A stretch of DNA of 64,000 bases from Plectranthus barbatus (GCA_026898455.1 JAPKLW010001285.1:162728-226727), one strand, 5' to 3'. Shown: positions 25,487-38,869, counted from the first letter of the stretch. Translations and numbers: made by a program. Notes: generated by a model from the letters alone, not told the origin.

Positions 25487-26615
25487 CTAAAAGTTGCTAC
25501 AACTCCAAGTATATATAATCGAATGATGATGCAATTTGAAATTGCATTGAATAGAACAAGAAATGGTTAACTTACCTCGTAAATCTGCCAATTTCTCTCT
25601 GTTGTGGTTAGGCTCGAGCTTGAGTTTTGGACAACAGTCTACTGTGACATCTCTCTCTGCTGATGGAAATAGGTCACTCCCAATACCAACCAGCTCAGGT
25701 AAGTGACGAAGTACTAGTGTTTTCAACTGAGGAAACAAGAGGGAGTCTTCATTATTCACCGTTTTGGTTGCCATTCACGAATCTGAAGCACTGCTCATGC
25801 TGATCATACTTGGATTCAACTTCATGTCGAACGCGTGATGTGATTCTCTTGATGCTCTGGCCAACAATGAACTTAAAGCTTGTCAATGGAGGACTGCATC
25901 CTTTAATGAAAGACTGAAGATCTTCTGCAGATGGGAAGTAGAAGTCGAGATAACTCAACATCTTCAACCTGCAAACATGAATGATTACGTTGCTAACAAT
26001 CTCCTTCCAACGCTTATCCTCAGGGTGCACGACTATGCTCAGTGCCTGCAGTGCTTCCAGCTTAGATATAAGCTCGGGTGACATCAGCTCGGATAAAACA
26101 CGACCATACCCGCTTCCATAATCAGGTCCATAAAACGACAGGTGCAATTGCTTTAGCAGTGTTAGCTCCCCAATCTCTTCCGGAATGCTGTAAAGTTCAG
26201 ATCCCAAAACATCGAGCACTTTCAGATTCTTGAGATTCTTAATATCGACAGGCAGGCTGTCTAGGCAAAGACAACCTTTTAACAGAAGCACTTGGAGGTT
26301 TGCTAGTGCGAAAAGCGAGCTAGGCAGTTGTCTGATTCTTGTGTGGGATAAGTCAAGAAAAGAGAGAAGTGGCATTTGGCTGAAAAACGAGGAAGGGATT
26401 CGAGTCAGGCTGTTGTTTCTCTGGAGGAACAGAAGGGCAAGGTTAGGGCAAACTGGTGTCTCATCCAGGAAAAGATGCTGATTTTTCTTCTCCATCAAAT
26501 TAACAGCAACAGCTTCACACCATTCATCAGCTGTTGGCATCTCTTCTGATGTGGGATCACTTGTATTCACAACGAAATTTCTCTGCTGCTGATCTAGTTT
26601 CTCAGCATAGAACAA
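25487..26615 (-). pseudogene. CC-NB-LRR resistance-gene fragment (LRR region only)
   Basis: The minus-strand frame 26615-25752 encodes LRRs with repeated LxxLxxLxL spacing (LLSFLDLSHTRIRQLPSSLF, LQVLLLKGC, LKVLDVLGSELYSIPEEIG). The C-terminal LRR part (LFPQLKTLVLRHLPELVGIG) continues in a different frame from about 25774 to 25487, so there is a frameshift at 25750-25775. The first open codon is TTG, not ATG, and no CC or NB-ARC sequence lies upstream, where the DNA turns abruptly A/T-rich with a perfect hairpin. The style resembles At4g27190-type NLRs. It is a truncated relic. Confidence 0.82.
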
Positions 26616-26634
26616 GTAATATATAATTCAAATA

Positions 26635-26723
26635 TATAATTTAAATATTATCAGATAAAAGACATTATATATGTGTTTATTTTAAATATATAATGTCTTT
26701 TATCTGATAATATTTAAATTATA
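26635..26723. repeat. Perfect 37-bp inverted repeat (hairpin)
   Basis: The arms 26635-26671 and 26687-26723 are exact reverse complements with a 15-base loop. They sit just upstream of the broken LRR frame. Perfect arms suggest recent origin or a small fold-back element. Confidence 0.9.
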
Positions 26724-27720
26724 AATCAAATTCAATAGATTTTGTGTTTTATATACTTTTATTTATTTTATTAAATTTATATATAAGGTTTGACGTCTAA
26801 TATAAAAATAAATTATATTATAATATATTAAATGTAATATCAATGAATAAGAATTAAATATTTTAAGAATCACTAAAAAATACTAAACTACATAACATTG
26901 CTAATTGTATCTTAATATCAAAAAATAAAACATTACACATAGTATGGATCACATCAATTTTAAAGCAATATAAGTATAATACTAAAATAAATATAAATAT
27001 AATTTTTTGATAGGTTAATTTTGTAAATAAAATTTATTTTTATAAGCTTTGTGTTTTATTTACCTGCTTACATTTTTATCAAATAATTAAATAAAATATT
27101 AAATAAGTAATTCGTCCAACAAATGGATGTAAATTTAGTAACATAAATTATTTTTTTAAAAAAACACTAGCCGGGTAAGGTCGACATCGCAATCTCCTTC
27201 TCCTTCAAATCAGGGAAAGGCACTAGTAATTTACGCTTTTTATTCAAAAATTCCGCTGAGAAAATGGCGATTAACAACTAATGCTATTTTATGGAGTAAT
27301 TTTTATTCGGGGTTTACGTTTGGAAATCAAATCTCCTAATCTATCTATACCTAAAATCATAAATATTTTATTTTACTCTCTATAGAAAATCTTGATAAGG
27401 GCAATCAATATATTAGAGCTAATATATATGAATGATACGTTAATACTTTTTTTAATAGGAATAATAATATGGTTAATACTTCGAACCATTATAAATTAAT
27501 CATGATCAAGAATTCATTATCAAATAAAATAAGGAAACAATTGGTAATGCAGCTAATTAGTTTAACACACATACGAGTGCTTCAATCTCTCATCTTTATG
27601 TGTATCTAAAGTTATTAGTTTCTCATCAACCTTTTAAAAGATTTCAAATATATATATTTAGAGAGAAAAAGAAAGAGAAGATATGCTACACACACATCAT
27701 ATATATATATATTTATATAC
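26724..27720. other. AT-rich intergenic, no gene seen
   Basis: Low-complexity A/T sequence; nothing recognisable. Confidence 0.5.
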
Positions 27721-27724
27721 ATAG

Positions 27725-28262
27725 GGAGCGGATCCGGTGAGAAAGGTTTTAACGTGAGAAAGTGAGAAAGATGCTTGATTTTGTTCATGAGGTTGCTTGA
27801 TTGTATTCATGTCGTTGCTTGATTCCAACGTTGCTTGGTTGTGTTTTAGTTGTTGCTTGATTGTATTTTAATTGTTGCTTGTTTGAATATCAACCATTGA
27901 TTTTTTTAAATCTAATGGACATGATTCATTCTTTTTTCTCACATGGAATTTTTTTTTTACATGATCCCTCCTCTAAAAATTAGTTTGTACTAAATAGGAA
28001 TCAATCTATACCACTATCTAAAAAAATCAATGGTTGAGATTAAAACATTTTTCAAGATTTTATGCTTTTTTGCTTTATAACTTATGCTTAATCGAATTAA
28101 GCATGATTTATAAAGCAATTAAGCACGAACGAAAATTATGCTTAATTTTTTAATCTTTGACACTTTAATCTCAACCATTGATGCTATCGATCCAATGACT
28201 GAGATTCATTCTTATTTAGCACAAACTTTAATTTTTGTACTTGAATGGATATATATATATAT
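27725..28262. repeat. (TA)n-flanked dispersed repeats
   Basis: 27725-27975 repeats the minisatellite block of 14626-14830 (units of 'ttgcttgattgtgttt'). 27976-28235 is a fuller copy of the 'ggttgagatt...gctttataa' family. The whole is bracketed by TA tracts at about 27699-27720 and 28248-28269, and an inverted partial copy of the first repeat follows at 28263-28400. Position within TA microsatellites recalls Micron-type MITEs, but the class is uncertain. Confidence 0.45.
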
Positions 28263-28395
28263 ATATATAGGAGGGATCATGTAAAAAAAAATCTACATGT
28301 GAGAAAAAAGAATGAATCATGTCCATCAGATCTAAAAAAATCAATAATTGATATTGAATCAAGCAATAACTAAAATGAAATCAAGCAACAAGGTA

Positions 28396-28787
28396 GTTCT
28401 GAATATCATCAAGCCTCCCAAAATTATCCAAATTTTACCCCATATCAGAATTCTTTCCCATTTCCAAATTCTGAATATCAAGGTAGTTCACCATATTATC
28501 AAAATTCTCAATTTTCTCCTAATCTTACTCAAATTCCAACCACTCAAAATGTTCCCACATCACAAATGGACGATGAACGACACACATACCAAAATTATTA
28601 TGATCCCACTGAATTTCTTAGGGATATACCCACAGGAGTAGATCCAGATAATGTTGAATCAACTAATTACTCTACACAACACATTTCAAGTCTGTCTGCG
28701 TATATGGTTAATAGAGATCAACTTCGCAATAGAGAAGCTTATCGCGCCCTTCAAAATGACTTGATTGAGCACATATGGAAAAAAAAT
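28396..28787 (+). pseudogene. PIF/Harbinger transposase-related remnant
   Basis: Open codons give an Asn/Gln/Pro/Ser-rich stretch followed (28566-28780) by RNREAYRALQNDLIEHIWKK, which resembles the C-terminal end of HARBI1-like DDE nucleases of plants. The N/Q/P-rich part recalls the start of the companion Myb-like protein, so this may be an internally deleted element joining the two ends. There is no catalytic core. Attribution is from memory of the families, so confidence is modest. Confidence 0.4.
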
Positions 28788-29147
28788 TTGGAGCTCAGAA
28801 TTAAATATGTAATTTGCATTTCTTTTGTAATTGTGATATAATATTTCGTGCATTTATTTGTAATTTGTTTTACTTATTTATATTCCAAGTCTTGTAATTT
28901 ATATTTCGTTGTTGATCTAAATCTCTCACTTATTTAAGTGTGCAATAGTGTATTTTTATCACAATTATAAATATATATATATATATATATTTGTTAATTA
29001 TTTTAAATTTAATAAAAATTGATATTGATAATATATATTGAAAAGTAAAGTAAAAAGAAAATATAATTTAAGTTGGGTTAGGGTTATTGATAGGAGTAGA
29101 AATTAGATTGGCTTGTGGGTTGTACATGTGGAAGTGAGAGAAAATAA
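28788..29147. other. Intergenic, with a TA tract
   Basis: (TA)n at about 28972-28990; no gene. It could be the 3' flank of the preceding Harbinger remnant. Confidence 0.4.
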
Positions 29148-29149
29148 TA

Positions 29150-29327
29150 CTCCCTTCGTCCCAATTAAATAGGCCCTCTTCTTTTTGGCACGAGAATTAA
29201 GATTGTGAGTGTAAGTGGAATTAGTATTTTATTGTTAGTGTGAAAAAGTTACCATTTTTAGAAAGATGCCAATTTAGTTGGGACGCCCGATTTGATAAGA
29301 GTGCCTATTCTGCTGGGACGGAGGAAA
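29150..29327. mobile_element. Stowaway MITE
   Basis: CTCCCTTCGTCCC at the left and GGGACGGAGGAAA at the right, with TA just outside the left end; family-typical interior. Confidence 0.85.
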
Positions 29328-29651
29328 TATTTTATTAAATATTGGGTTGGGGTTGAGGTTGGGTTATGAATGAAGGTAGTCTTAACATTTATGTATGCTC
29401 TGTTTGTTTTTTTAATTTCCTCATATTGTTTACATTTTGGTTACTCACAGGATCATGGTTACCTTAACAAGATGATCAATGCATTCCTTGTTTGACAAAC
29501 TCAATAAATACAGGTATCATTTACTTCTTTTCCCCTTAATAAATACATTTATCATTTCTTTGATTAGATTTGGACCATCACACATAATAATTAATTCTCC
29601 TCATCATTTGAGCAATCCACTACCATACTTCATATTTATAAATAAAACTAA

Positions 29652-30859
29652 GCGGTGTTTGGTTCATGGGTATGGGTATAGAGGAATGTATTTGATTCCG
29701 AAACCTATTGTTAGGTTTACGGGTATGGGTATGGAGGAATGGGTTTGATTTCCAAATAATTGGAAATGGTGATTCCCAACATAAATGGTGGGTATCAACT
29801 CCATTCCCAAATTTAATCAACTTTATTATATTTTAAATCCTCTAATTTCTTTTATAATTATAATATTAATTAAAATTTATTTAATTATTAAATAAGTAAT
29901 GAAGTATTATATTAATTATAATTATCGTAATTATATATTATTATGATATATTATTACTGATATTATTTTAACATTAATATTTATAATATTATTATAATTA
30001 TTTTTATTTAATTTTTTAAATCAAATTTTATGTTATTTTTTTTATTTATAAAAATATTATTATATTATTCCTATTTATTTTTTTATTTCTGATTACTTAT
30101 AAAATATTTTAATTACATTTTTTAAATATAAAATTAATGAATAGTTAATTGAAATAATAATTGATTTATTATATTTATTTCCAAACTTTTTATTTTTTTA
30201 ACCTATAAATTTTAACATTACAAATAATATAATAATTAATATTATAATATTAATAAAAATATTATTATTATATAAGATAAATAAGAAGATAGATATTCAT
30301 AATAATAATATTTATTACTTAATTAATATTACAATATTAAATTAGTAATTAAATATATAATAATAATAATAATAAAATCTTAATTATGATTAAAATATTA
30401 TTTTTATTATATATTATTATCATTATTAATATTATTATTTTTATTATTAGTATAATAACATTAGTAAAATCATTTATTACAGAATTAATATTATATTATT
30501 AGTTAAATATAAATTATGAAATAAAATATTATTTTAATAATATAGTTTTATTAATATAATAATATTAGTAAAATTATATTAATTATTTTAAAAATATTAG
30601 TTTAAAATTAAAGAATTTAATTATTACAAAATTTATTGGTTTTTTATTACAAAATTAATTATTATTATTTATTATTATTTAATTCTTTTTCCTAAATATA
30701 TTAAGAAATAAAATATCAAAATTTAAAATGATTCCCAAACCATCTTATAAACCAAACATCTTTATTAAAATGGTTAAACCCATACCCATTTCCTCTACTT
30801 TCAAACTCATACCTATACTCATACCAATAGTGATTCCGACACTTAAACCAAACGCCCAG
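29652..30859. mobile_element. PIF/Harbinger-like MITE, larger copy
   Basis: The ends are GCGGTGTTTGGTT and AACCAAACGCCCAG with TAA on both sides (29649-29651 and 30860-30862). The subterminal arms match those at 18300-19132. About 900 bp of interior is almost entirely A and T. No coding sequence. Confidence 0.78.
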
Positions 30860-30987
30860 TAAATTTACACTGCGCATCAAATATTCTTTAAATTAATATA
30901 CAAATAATATAATTCCAAAATAATATGGTTTATAATTTTATTTACTTTACTGCATAATAACTTATGTTTTTATTGTATATAAGTAAC

Positions 30988-31373
30988 TAGGGGTAAGCAA
31001 CGGACGATTCGGGTTGAAAACCACACCGAAGTCGCAAATTTTCAAAAATTCAACCCAAATCGCCCAAATGAAAATATTGAAACCGAAACATAACCAAATC
31101 GAACCAGATCATCGGTTTTAGTTTTAACCAAAAACTCTTAGCATTTTTCTAAAAAAATGCTAAATTAACACAATTTAATGCAATAAAAAAATCACATAAG
31201 TTTCGGTTCGATTCAGTTAAAACCGCACCCAAACCGAAACGAACCGATAACCCGAAAATTTTCTGAATTCTACCCAAACCTAAACCACATATGCTTTCAA
31301 ACCGACCCGAACAGCCCGAAACCCAATGATTCAGTTTGGTTTGCAATTTTCGATTCGGTTTTGCTCACCCCTA
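30988..31373. mobile_element. Non-autonomous hAT element with exact 8-bp target duplication
   Basis: The termini are TAGGGGTAAGCAA and TTGCTCACCCCTA, flanked by TAAGTAAC at 30980-30987 and 31374-31381. 386 bp. Internal 'accgaa/ttcggtt' strings are repeated in both orientations, as in subterminal repeats. Confidence 0.9.
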
Positions 31374-32426
31374 TAAGTAACCACATAAAAAGTTTTTATG
31401 TTTCAACAAAAATATTATAATTATTTGCTTAAAATAATACTAATTATTGTATAAGAATTTATGTAAAATATTAAATTTGCCAAACAAACTTTCACCACAT
31501 ATATTATTTGTTGAGGTTTGTACTCAAAATAAAAGTATTTACATTTACATTCGTAGCATTTGTCAACTCACAAAATAACATAGTGCTTATTAAACTTTAA
31601 TTCAACTCAATATTTGTTTATAAATATCTTATACTAAAAATAATGGTTTAATTTCTATTTTTTATTTTACCGACTTTATAACATGTATAAAATTATAAAT
31701 ATTAGGTTACTTTTAATAAAAAAAATAGATATTATAAATTATAATGGATTAATTCTTCAAAATAATATAAATTTATTACTAAAATAATAAAATGATAATT
31801 TTAATATTCAGATTGCATTGCAAATGTTTGTTTAACTATTTTTTCTAGATAACTTTTTAGAAATTCTAAACTTGATTTGCGAATAATTCCAATTGTGTAA
31901 AATTTAATTATTATAAAATTAAATCACTTCTGAATATGAATATATATAAATTATTTTTTAATAAAAATAACATTTTAATTATTTTTTCATTGGAATCACC
32001 AAATGCGATATTATATAAAATAATTCAAAATATTATTTTTGAAATTTATAAAAATGCACATCTTTTGAAATTAAAAAATAGTTGCAAAAATATTTTTCAC
32101 TTTAATATATACACATTCTTCATCAACATATTATATAGATTAGAATACAACAACTATTAATTAACAATTGTAAAAATATTTCTAGTTTATTCAATATTAT
32201 AATATGTATACATTTTTCGATGACTTTAGTATATTATATTGATTTATTTCATTTTTAAACTGTATTGAAAAGCTCTTAAAATACTAAACTATATCCCAAA
32301 GAATTATGGCAGGTCCCCAAGGATTTGAGATTATGATCCTAAGTTTTTTTTTTCTAATTTTTGGATATTAAAAATGAATATATAATGTGAGATTGGAATA
32401 TCAATAATTTTGAGATATTTTTCAGC
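31374..32426. other. AT-rich intergenic, upstream of the resistance-gene relics
   Basis: No gene seen; low-complexity A/T open frames only. Confidence 0.5.
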
Positions 32427-33338
32427 ATGGCGCCTTCCGATGTCCCATCACTCATAGTGCAGTCTGCTTCTACTATGTTTAACCCGTTAAAAGACATGTT
32501 TTTGTACCTCAAGGGTAAGAGAAAGAATATCATAGTTTTGGAAGTCATAATAATTGAGCTCATTTCACATCTCAAATCGATAAATTCAACCAAAAGAAAA
32601 ATTGATAGATCCTGGAGAAACTCGGTGTACATAGAGAAAAGTGAAGACTCTTTGATAGAGTCAAAGATCTCAGTTATTCATGAAAAGTACATCAGTCTCA
32701 TCAACAAGTACACAAGAATTACAGGAAATGCACTCAGTTCAACCTCTGAGGAATCGATGATTGCTGAACTTGGGAATTTAAAAACAAGGATATGGACACT
32801 CAACTTCCTTGTGTTTGGAAATCTCAGCAGAGATATAAACGCACTGAGCAAACGGGCTCGTGACGTTATTGAAAGACTAAAAATGGAGTTCATGACCCAA
32901 AATAAGATAGATTTAATTCAGGAGAAGTTGGAGGATAAACATAGTCTTCCTGTGTTAGACATGTATGTTGATGAGGTTATGGACTATCTGTGTGAAAAAG
33001 TAAACACAGTTGGAATATTTGGCCCCATCGGCGTGGGGAAAACGACTGTTCTATGAAAGCTATATAATCAGTTGATTGAATATAAGTCCTTGATTCCTGA
33101 TGACAGCCGCTTCCAGTTGGAGTATGTAATTTTCACAGAATATCCAGCAGGATTGGAGACGAATGAAGATATTATTGAGAAGTTACAAAATGAGATCATG
33201 TGGCAACTAAACATAGACCATGAGGCTGGAACGAGTATACGCAAGAATGAAAATGCAATTTCTGCATTTCTTCGTGGCAAGAAATATATACTTCTCATAG
33301 ATCATATATCCTTCTATGTTGATCTTGGTGAACCTCGA

Positions 33339-36300
33339 TAGGGGTGTGCATCGGGTTGGGTCGGGTCAAACCCGACCCGAAAACATCACCCGATCCCCCA
33401 CCCAAAACCCGAGCTACCCCACCCAAAACCCACCCGATCCCAGCCGCCACCCGACCCAAAGTTAGGTCGGGTGGGTCGGGTTTCACCCGAACCAATCCTT
33501 TTTTTTCCCTATTTTTCACATATTTGTATATTTATTTCAAAAAACCGTACTACAATTTAAATATTGAAATTCAATAAATAAACATCTAAACAAGTTTTAT
33601 AATCCACTCATAAAAACAAAACACATCCAAGTATTTAGAATTCATAAACAAACAAAACAACCAAAGTTCAATTCATAAACAAACAAAACAACCAAACTTC
33701 ATAGTTCAAACTTCAAACTTAGTCCTTAACATCCAAAATAAAATCAACAACATCCTCCAAGATGAGCAAGTCTTCACTCTTCACCCTCCAAAAAGAACAA
33801 GAAGTACCTACAAAGAGATATTATTAATAAAAATAAAATAAAATGAAAAATAATACAATTCAATGGTTTAATGCCATTTTTCTCACTCATGTTATCAAGA
33901 CTCCACTTCTTGTCATTTGTCTTCCTTCTCTTTCGTGCCAATATTCGAAATATCTAAACAAGAATAATGAAAAGTTATTTTATATTCAAAATACTCTAAA
34001 GATGTTAAATAAAATAATAAAAATAACATACCATCTTCATGTTTTTCTAGACTAACTCAATCCTCTTCAATGCTTGGCTCATTTGCTCTTCTCAACCAAT
34101 TTTGAACACAAATAAGACCCTCCACAATCCTCGGAGTTAAAGAACTCCTAAAAGGGTCAAGTAATCTACCTCCGGTGCTAAAAGCAGATTCAGAAGAAAC
34201 GGTAGATATAGGCATTGCCAAGAGATCTCGAGCAACTAGTGATATGATTGGAAATCTACATTTATGCACATCCCACCACTTCAAAGGATCAAATTCATCA
34301 TCTTTCTCACATCCCAAAGTCTCTTCGGAGAGAAAAACTTCCAAATCGTTCTTGATTAAACTCTCACCGCTTTGGAATTGAAGTTGCTTAAACCTTTCAC
34401 ATGCATATCTCTTCGTAGGAGGCCCTTGAGGATCAACCGGTGTAGTTACAACACTTTGAGACTCATTAACCGGTACTAGATGAGGGTTCAAGAGTTTATA
34501 ATGATCATACAAATCATTCAAAGACATCTTCAATTCAAACTTCAACCTCATTGCATCATCAAACTCATATTCGTCCTCTAAGTAGAAGTTAATGAACTTA
34601 AGCTTATACCTTGGATCAAGAGTGACCATCAAATAAGTAAGCTTATTCATACTCCTAATATCCCCCAATACTTTGCAAATTTCAATTGCATTTTCTCTCC
34701 CAATTCTTTTGAATAAGAATGAGTGTCATCTGCATTAGAGCTCAATTCAATCCATTCTTTTAACAAATATCTGATTGTGTCAATTTCATGAAAGAACAAA
34801 TGAGATGTGGCATGCAGAGAAGCAGAAACTTTCAATGTGATGTCATAGAAAAATTGTAAAACATCACTAATCTTCCTAGCAACATTCCGATCATCAGGTG
34901 TGGGCACTCCATTATCAGCACTAAGTTGACTTTTATAATGAGGGTCTTCAATCTCAAACCGCTCAAATGCCTTTTCAAACTTAATTGTCACACTCAACAT
35001 CAGATATGTAGAGTTTCATCCAGTGGGAACATCTAGACATAGTAAACTCTTAGATGCTATGTTCTTCTCTACACAAAACTTTTTAAATCTGCTATTTCTA
35101 ACAGGAGAGTGTCGTACATATCTAACGGCATCTCGAATTTTTTTGATAGATGGATTAATTACTTTCAATCCATCGTTAACAATCAAATTCACTATATGAG
35201 CGACACACCTCATGTGTAGATGCACTCCTTTAACTACATCACACCCCCTAGCTGTCAACCTCCTCTTTAAATATTCAATGTAAATATCATTTGTACTTGC
35301 ATTATCAACAACTATAGCCCAAACCCTAGCAATTTCCCAGTCATGCAGCAAAACATCAATCTGCCTACCCATCTCTTCACCCTTATGACTCTCAACAGGA
35401 CAGAAACAAATAATCTTCTTATTCAACCTCCAATGCTTATCAAAAAAATGAGCAGTTATGCACATATAACTAGCTTTTTGCATAGATGTCCATGTATCAG
35501 TAGTTAGGCAAACAGTGCAACCAGATTTCTTGAAATAATCACGCAACTTCAACTTTTCATCCAAATACAACTGATAAACATCCCCAGATATGCTCCAACG
35601 GAAGAAATTTTAAACTTAGGTTGTAGAACCCACTCAATAAACCCCTCACCATCCACAATGCTAAATGTCAATTCATCTTTAATTATCATCTCAACTAGTT
35701 TCTTTCGTGCCAAAACAGGATCAAATTTCCAATTACTTAAACTATCACCCTCATTCCCATCAACACATTTCACAACTATTTCCTTCTGTGAATTATCTTT
35801 TCTTAACCGGCTATGAATGCATACACTCATGTGACTTTTAAGATTGCCAGTACCATGCCTTTTTGAATCATACAAATAGCTCCTAGTGCAATAGTTGCAC
35901 CTATCTCTCTTATCTCAATTTTCATCATATGAGACAGTAAAGTGATCCCAGACATCTGATCGCCCCTTTCCTTTCTTTTTTGGAGGTAGTGGAGGTTTGC
36001 CCAAATCTCTTTGAACTTCTTGATCTTCAGTTAGATTAGGAGTCTCTTCTGTCGACGTCTCTATTAATAAAAAAAAGCAGATGAGACCCAACGACATTAG
36101 GCATGAGAAGATTCCATTATTACTGAATACTGAAAATTCCATAACAGCATAAGAGCAGCCAGTAGGACAACAGAGGCAAGAGCAAATCCAATACTTAAGT
36201 CTTAATACATTATGGATGCAACTCACACGAATTGTTGCACTTCAGCGTGCGTGCATCGTGCGAGTGGTAGCAGAGAAGAACGGATCGGACGACGAACAGC

Positions 36301-36810
36301 AGGAGTGTGAGCAGCCGACTGTCGAGCAGGGATGACCGGAAATAAGGGAGGCGTGTGCAAGCAACCAAGAGGGAGGCGACACCGCAGCAGCAAGCCAGCC
36401 GTTGGGGCGGTGGTTGTTGGGTGGACGGTGCCAGTGGTGTTTGGTGTACTGGAGGGAGGCAGGCGGGCTAGTTCGACGAGAGAATCAATTAGGATTTAGG
36501 GCTGGGAGTGAGATAGATTTAGGAATTTAGAAATAAAAATTACTCCGTATATGATATATCATATTATGAATTATTATTAAAGTATGATATATTATATATT
36601 ATATATATATATATATATATACATATAATAAAATTCGATCGGGTTGGGTGGACCTGAAACCCGAATTTGAAAACCCGCCACCCGACACAATTTTGAATCG
36701 GATGAAATTGGCCACCTGAAACCCGAACCAATCGTGCACCACCCGACCCGACCTAAAATCGTCAGTTTGAGTCGGTTTTTCGAGTTTGGTTCAGGTGATG
36801 CACACCCCTA
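33339..36810 (-). mobile_element. hAT transposon with decayed BED-type transposase
   Basis: The termini TAGGGGTGTGCATCGG and GGTGATGCACACCCCTA are near-perfect inverted repeats. The flanks are AACCTCGA (33331-33338) and GACCTCGG (36811-36818), an 8-bp duplication with two mismatches. 'cccgaccc' repeats lie beneath both ends. The minus-strand transposase occupies 36226-34057 and 36227-36500 looks like its GC-rich leader. 3472 bp in all. It inserted into the NB-ARC coding region of the surrounding resistance gene. Confidence 0.9.
34057..36079 (-). pseudogene. hAT transposase, frameshifted
   Basis: In order on the minus strand: a PPLPPKKKGKGRSDVWDHF segment (N-terminal side of a BED finger); a TGA near 35913 between it and the rest of the finger; the finger's second half ending in GNLKSHM; the catalytic-fold region with TDTWTS and VDNASTND; RCVAHIVNLIVNDGL; and the C-terminal dimerisation domain (DPLKWW, SSESAFSTGGRLLDPFRSSL, 34057-34668). 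The frame changes near 35560, 35010 and 34660. Overall order matches BED-hATC plant transposases such as those related to RICESLEEPER. The breaks make it inactive. Exon structure was not considered resolvable. Confidence 0.85.
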
Positions 36811-38869
36811 GACCTCGGGTTAAAAGAACACCATCCGTACCAGAAAGTCGTGATCACTTCTAGTGATTTAAAGGCTGTGAAGTTGATGACAGAGAAGATA
36901 GTTGAAATACGATGACTAGAGAAAGACGATGGGTGGAGACTCTTCAAGAGTATCTATGGAGAATTGTCTGATGATCGGAAGAAATATACTGTTGTTAGAA
37001 TAATTGAGTTTTGTGATGGGATATCATGGATGATCTATCAGGTAGCTAAGCACTTAAAAGACAGGGAGCATGAAAGCTCATAGAATCAATTGAAATGTAG
37101 TTTACAATCTGACTCTAAGTGTCTTCAATTGATTAGCCTTGGAGGGATGAACCAACTTTATACGAGAAAGTATGAAAAGTTGGAGACCGTTGCAAAAAAG
37201 TGCTTACTCTATGGGGATTATTTCCGAATCACCACAAAATTTGCAGAAACTGTCTGATAGAATGTTGGCCACTGAGGGTTTCTTGTATCAAGATGATTTA
37301 ATAAAAAAGATTAGGCATGGAAGAGATTATGGGCAATCAATATTGGGCACTCTCGCATATGTGCACCTCTTGCAATGGTGCTCTAAGAAACTGTATGTCC
37401 ACATGCCACTGCATTTCAGAAAAGTGGCTTTAACTCTAGATTATCCTGATATGGAAAATTCTGTAATTTGGGTGTCGTCGGATGATTTAGAGCTGAAGGA
37501 AGAAACCTGGACAAAAGTCACACGAATGTCATTGATTGACTGCCATACAAAATTGCCCAAAAGTCCAGTAAGCAGTAACATCTATACCCTGTTATTGCAA
37601 TCTTTGAAGTTGCGGTTGAATGAACTCCCAGATATGTTCTTTCACCACATGAAGATTCTTCAATTGTTATATTTGAGTCGAACGGAAATAAGAGCATTGC
37701 CGAGCTCCATCATTAGTTTGTAGAGACTCAAAAGTTTGTATCTTAATGATTGCAATGAACTTGTGGCACTGCCGCCGGAAGCAGCTTCACTTGAGAAGCT
37801 TGAGTTCCTCGACATGAGTGAAACTTGGATTCCTTCATTGCCTCAAGAGATAAAACACATGTTGGATTTGAGGTGTTTGTGAGCTTCTCGTTGTAAAAAC
37901 TCGAGTGGGAATGAAGTAAAGGGTTCAGAGTTGGTAATTCCTATTCACATAATTAGCTATCTGAAAAGGCTGGAAGAGTTCAGCATCAATTCTTCACTCA
38001 CCTATGAAGGCGCGCACGATACAGTTGAAGAATTGGCGGAGGAATTGGCTACCTTGGAACATCTTAACACACTATGCTTCAACTTTCCAACTATGAGCAG
38101 CGTGGAGATATTTGTTCATCAGAGCATATCCTTGGCGAACAATGACACAAGTTGGGAAACACGTACTTTCAGGTCTTACAGAATATCTATTGGTTGTCAA
38201 GAAACCAACCGACACCCTTATGAATCACTATTGTCATGGTCACTAGCTGATAGACGTTTGAGATACTGCACAAATGAAAAGATTTCTCCAGCGTGTGAGA
38301 AATTGCTCGAGTAGGCCAGTGCTTTTGAATTAATCTGCCATGATAGCGTGGAGTGCTTGAGTCAATTTAACTTGTGCTCATTAAAAGCATGTGTGGTTGG
38401 AAGCTGCAATAAATTGAAATATTTTGTGGGAGGTGGAAATACAGTTGTTGGGGAGCAAAATCTTGTGCAAAGGTTGCCTCATAACCTGGAGATGCTTTGT
38501 TTAAATGAGCTTGAGTTGCTGGAGTGCATTTGCAGTGGAGCTGTTTCTTCTCAGACTTTTACAAACGTGACAACCATAATAATAAATGGTTGCCCCAAGT
38601 TGACAAAGATTCTTGATCATGCATTAGCTCACGCACTGCAAAGCCTAGAATATCTCAAAATAGAGAAGTGCTGCGAAACTTCAGAGGTTGTAGAGGTTCT
38701 TGAAGGGTCAGAGCAAGGAAGTCATCCTGGTATCCTAAAAAGATTGAAGACTATTGAGCTCTTAGACTTGCCCAAGCTGCAAGCCATTACTACAAGTCAC
38801 TCCGTAAACTGGAAATCACTCAACTCCATCACTGTCAAAAAATGCAGGAATCTTAGAAATCTATCTTTG

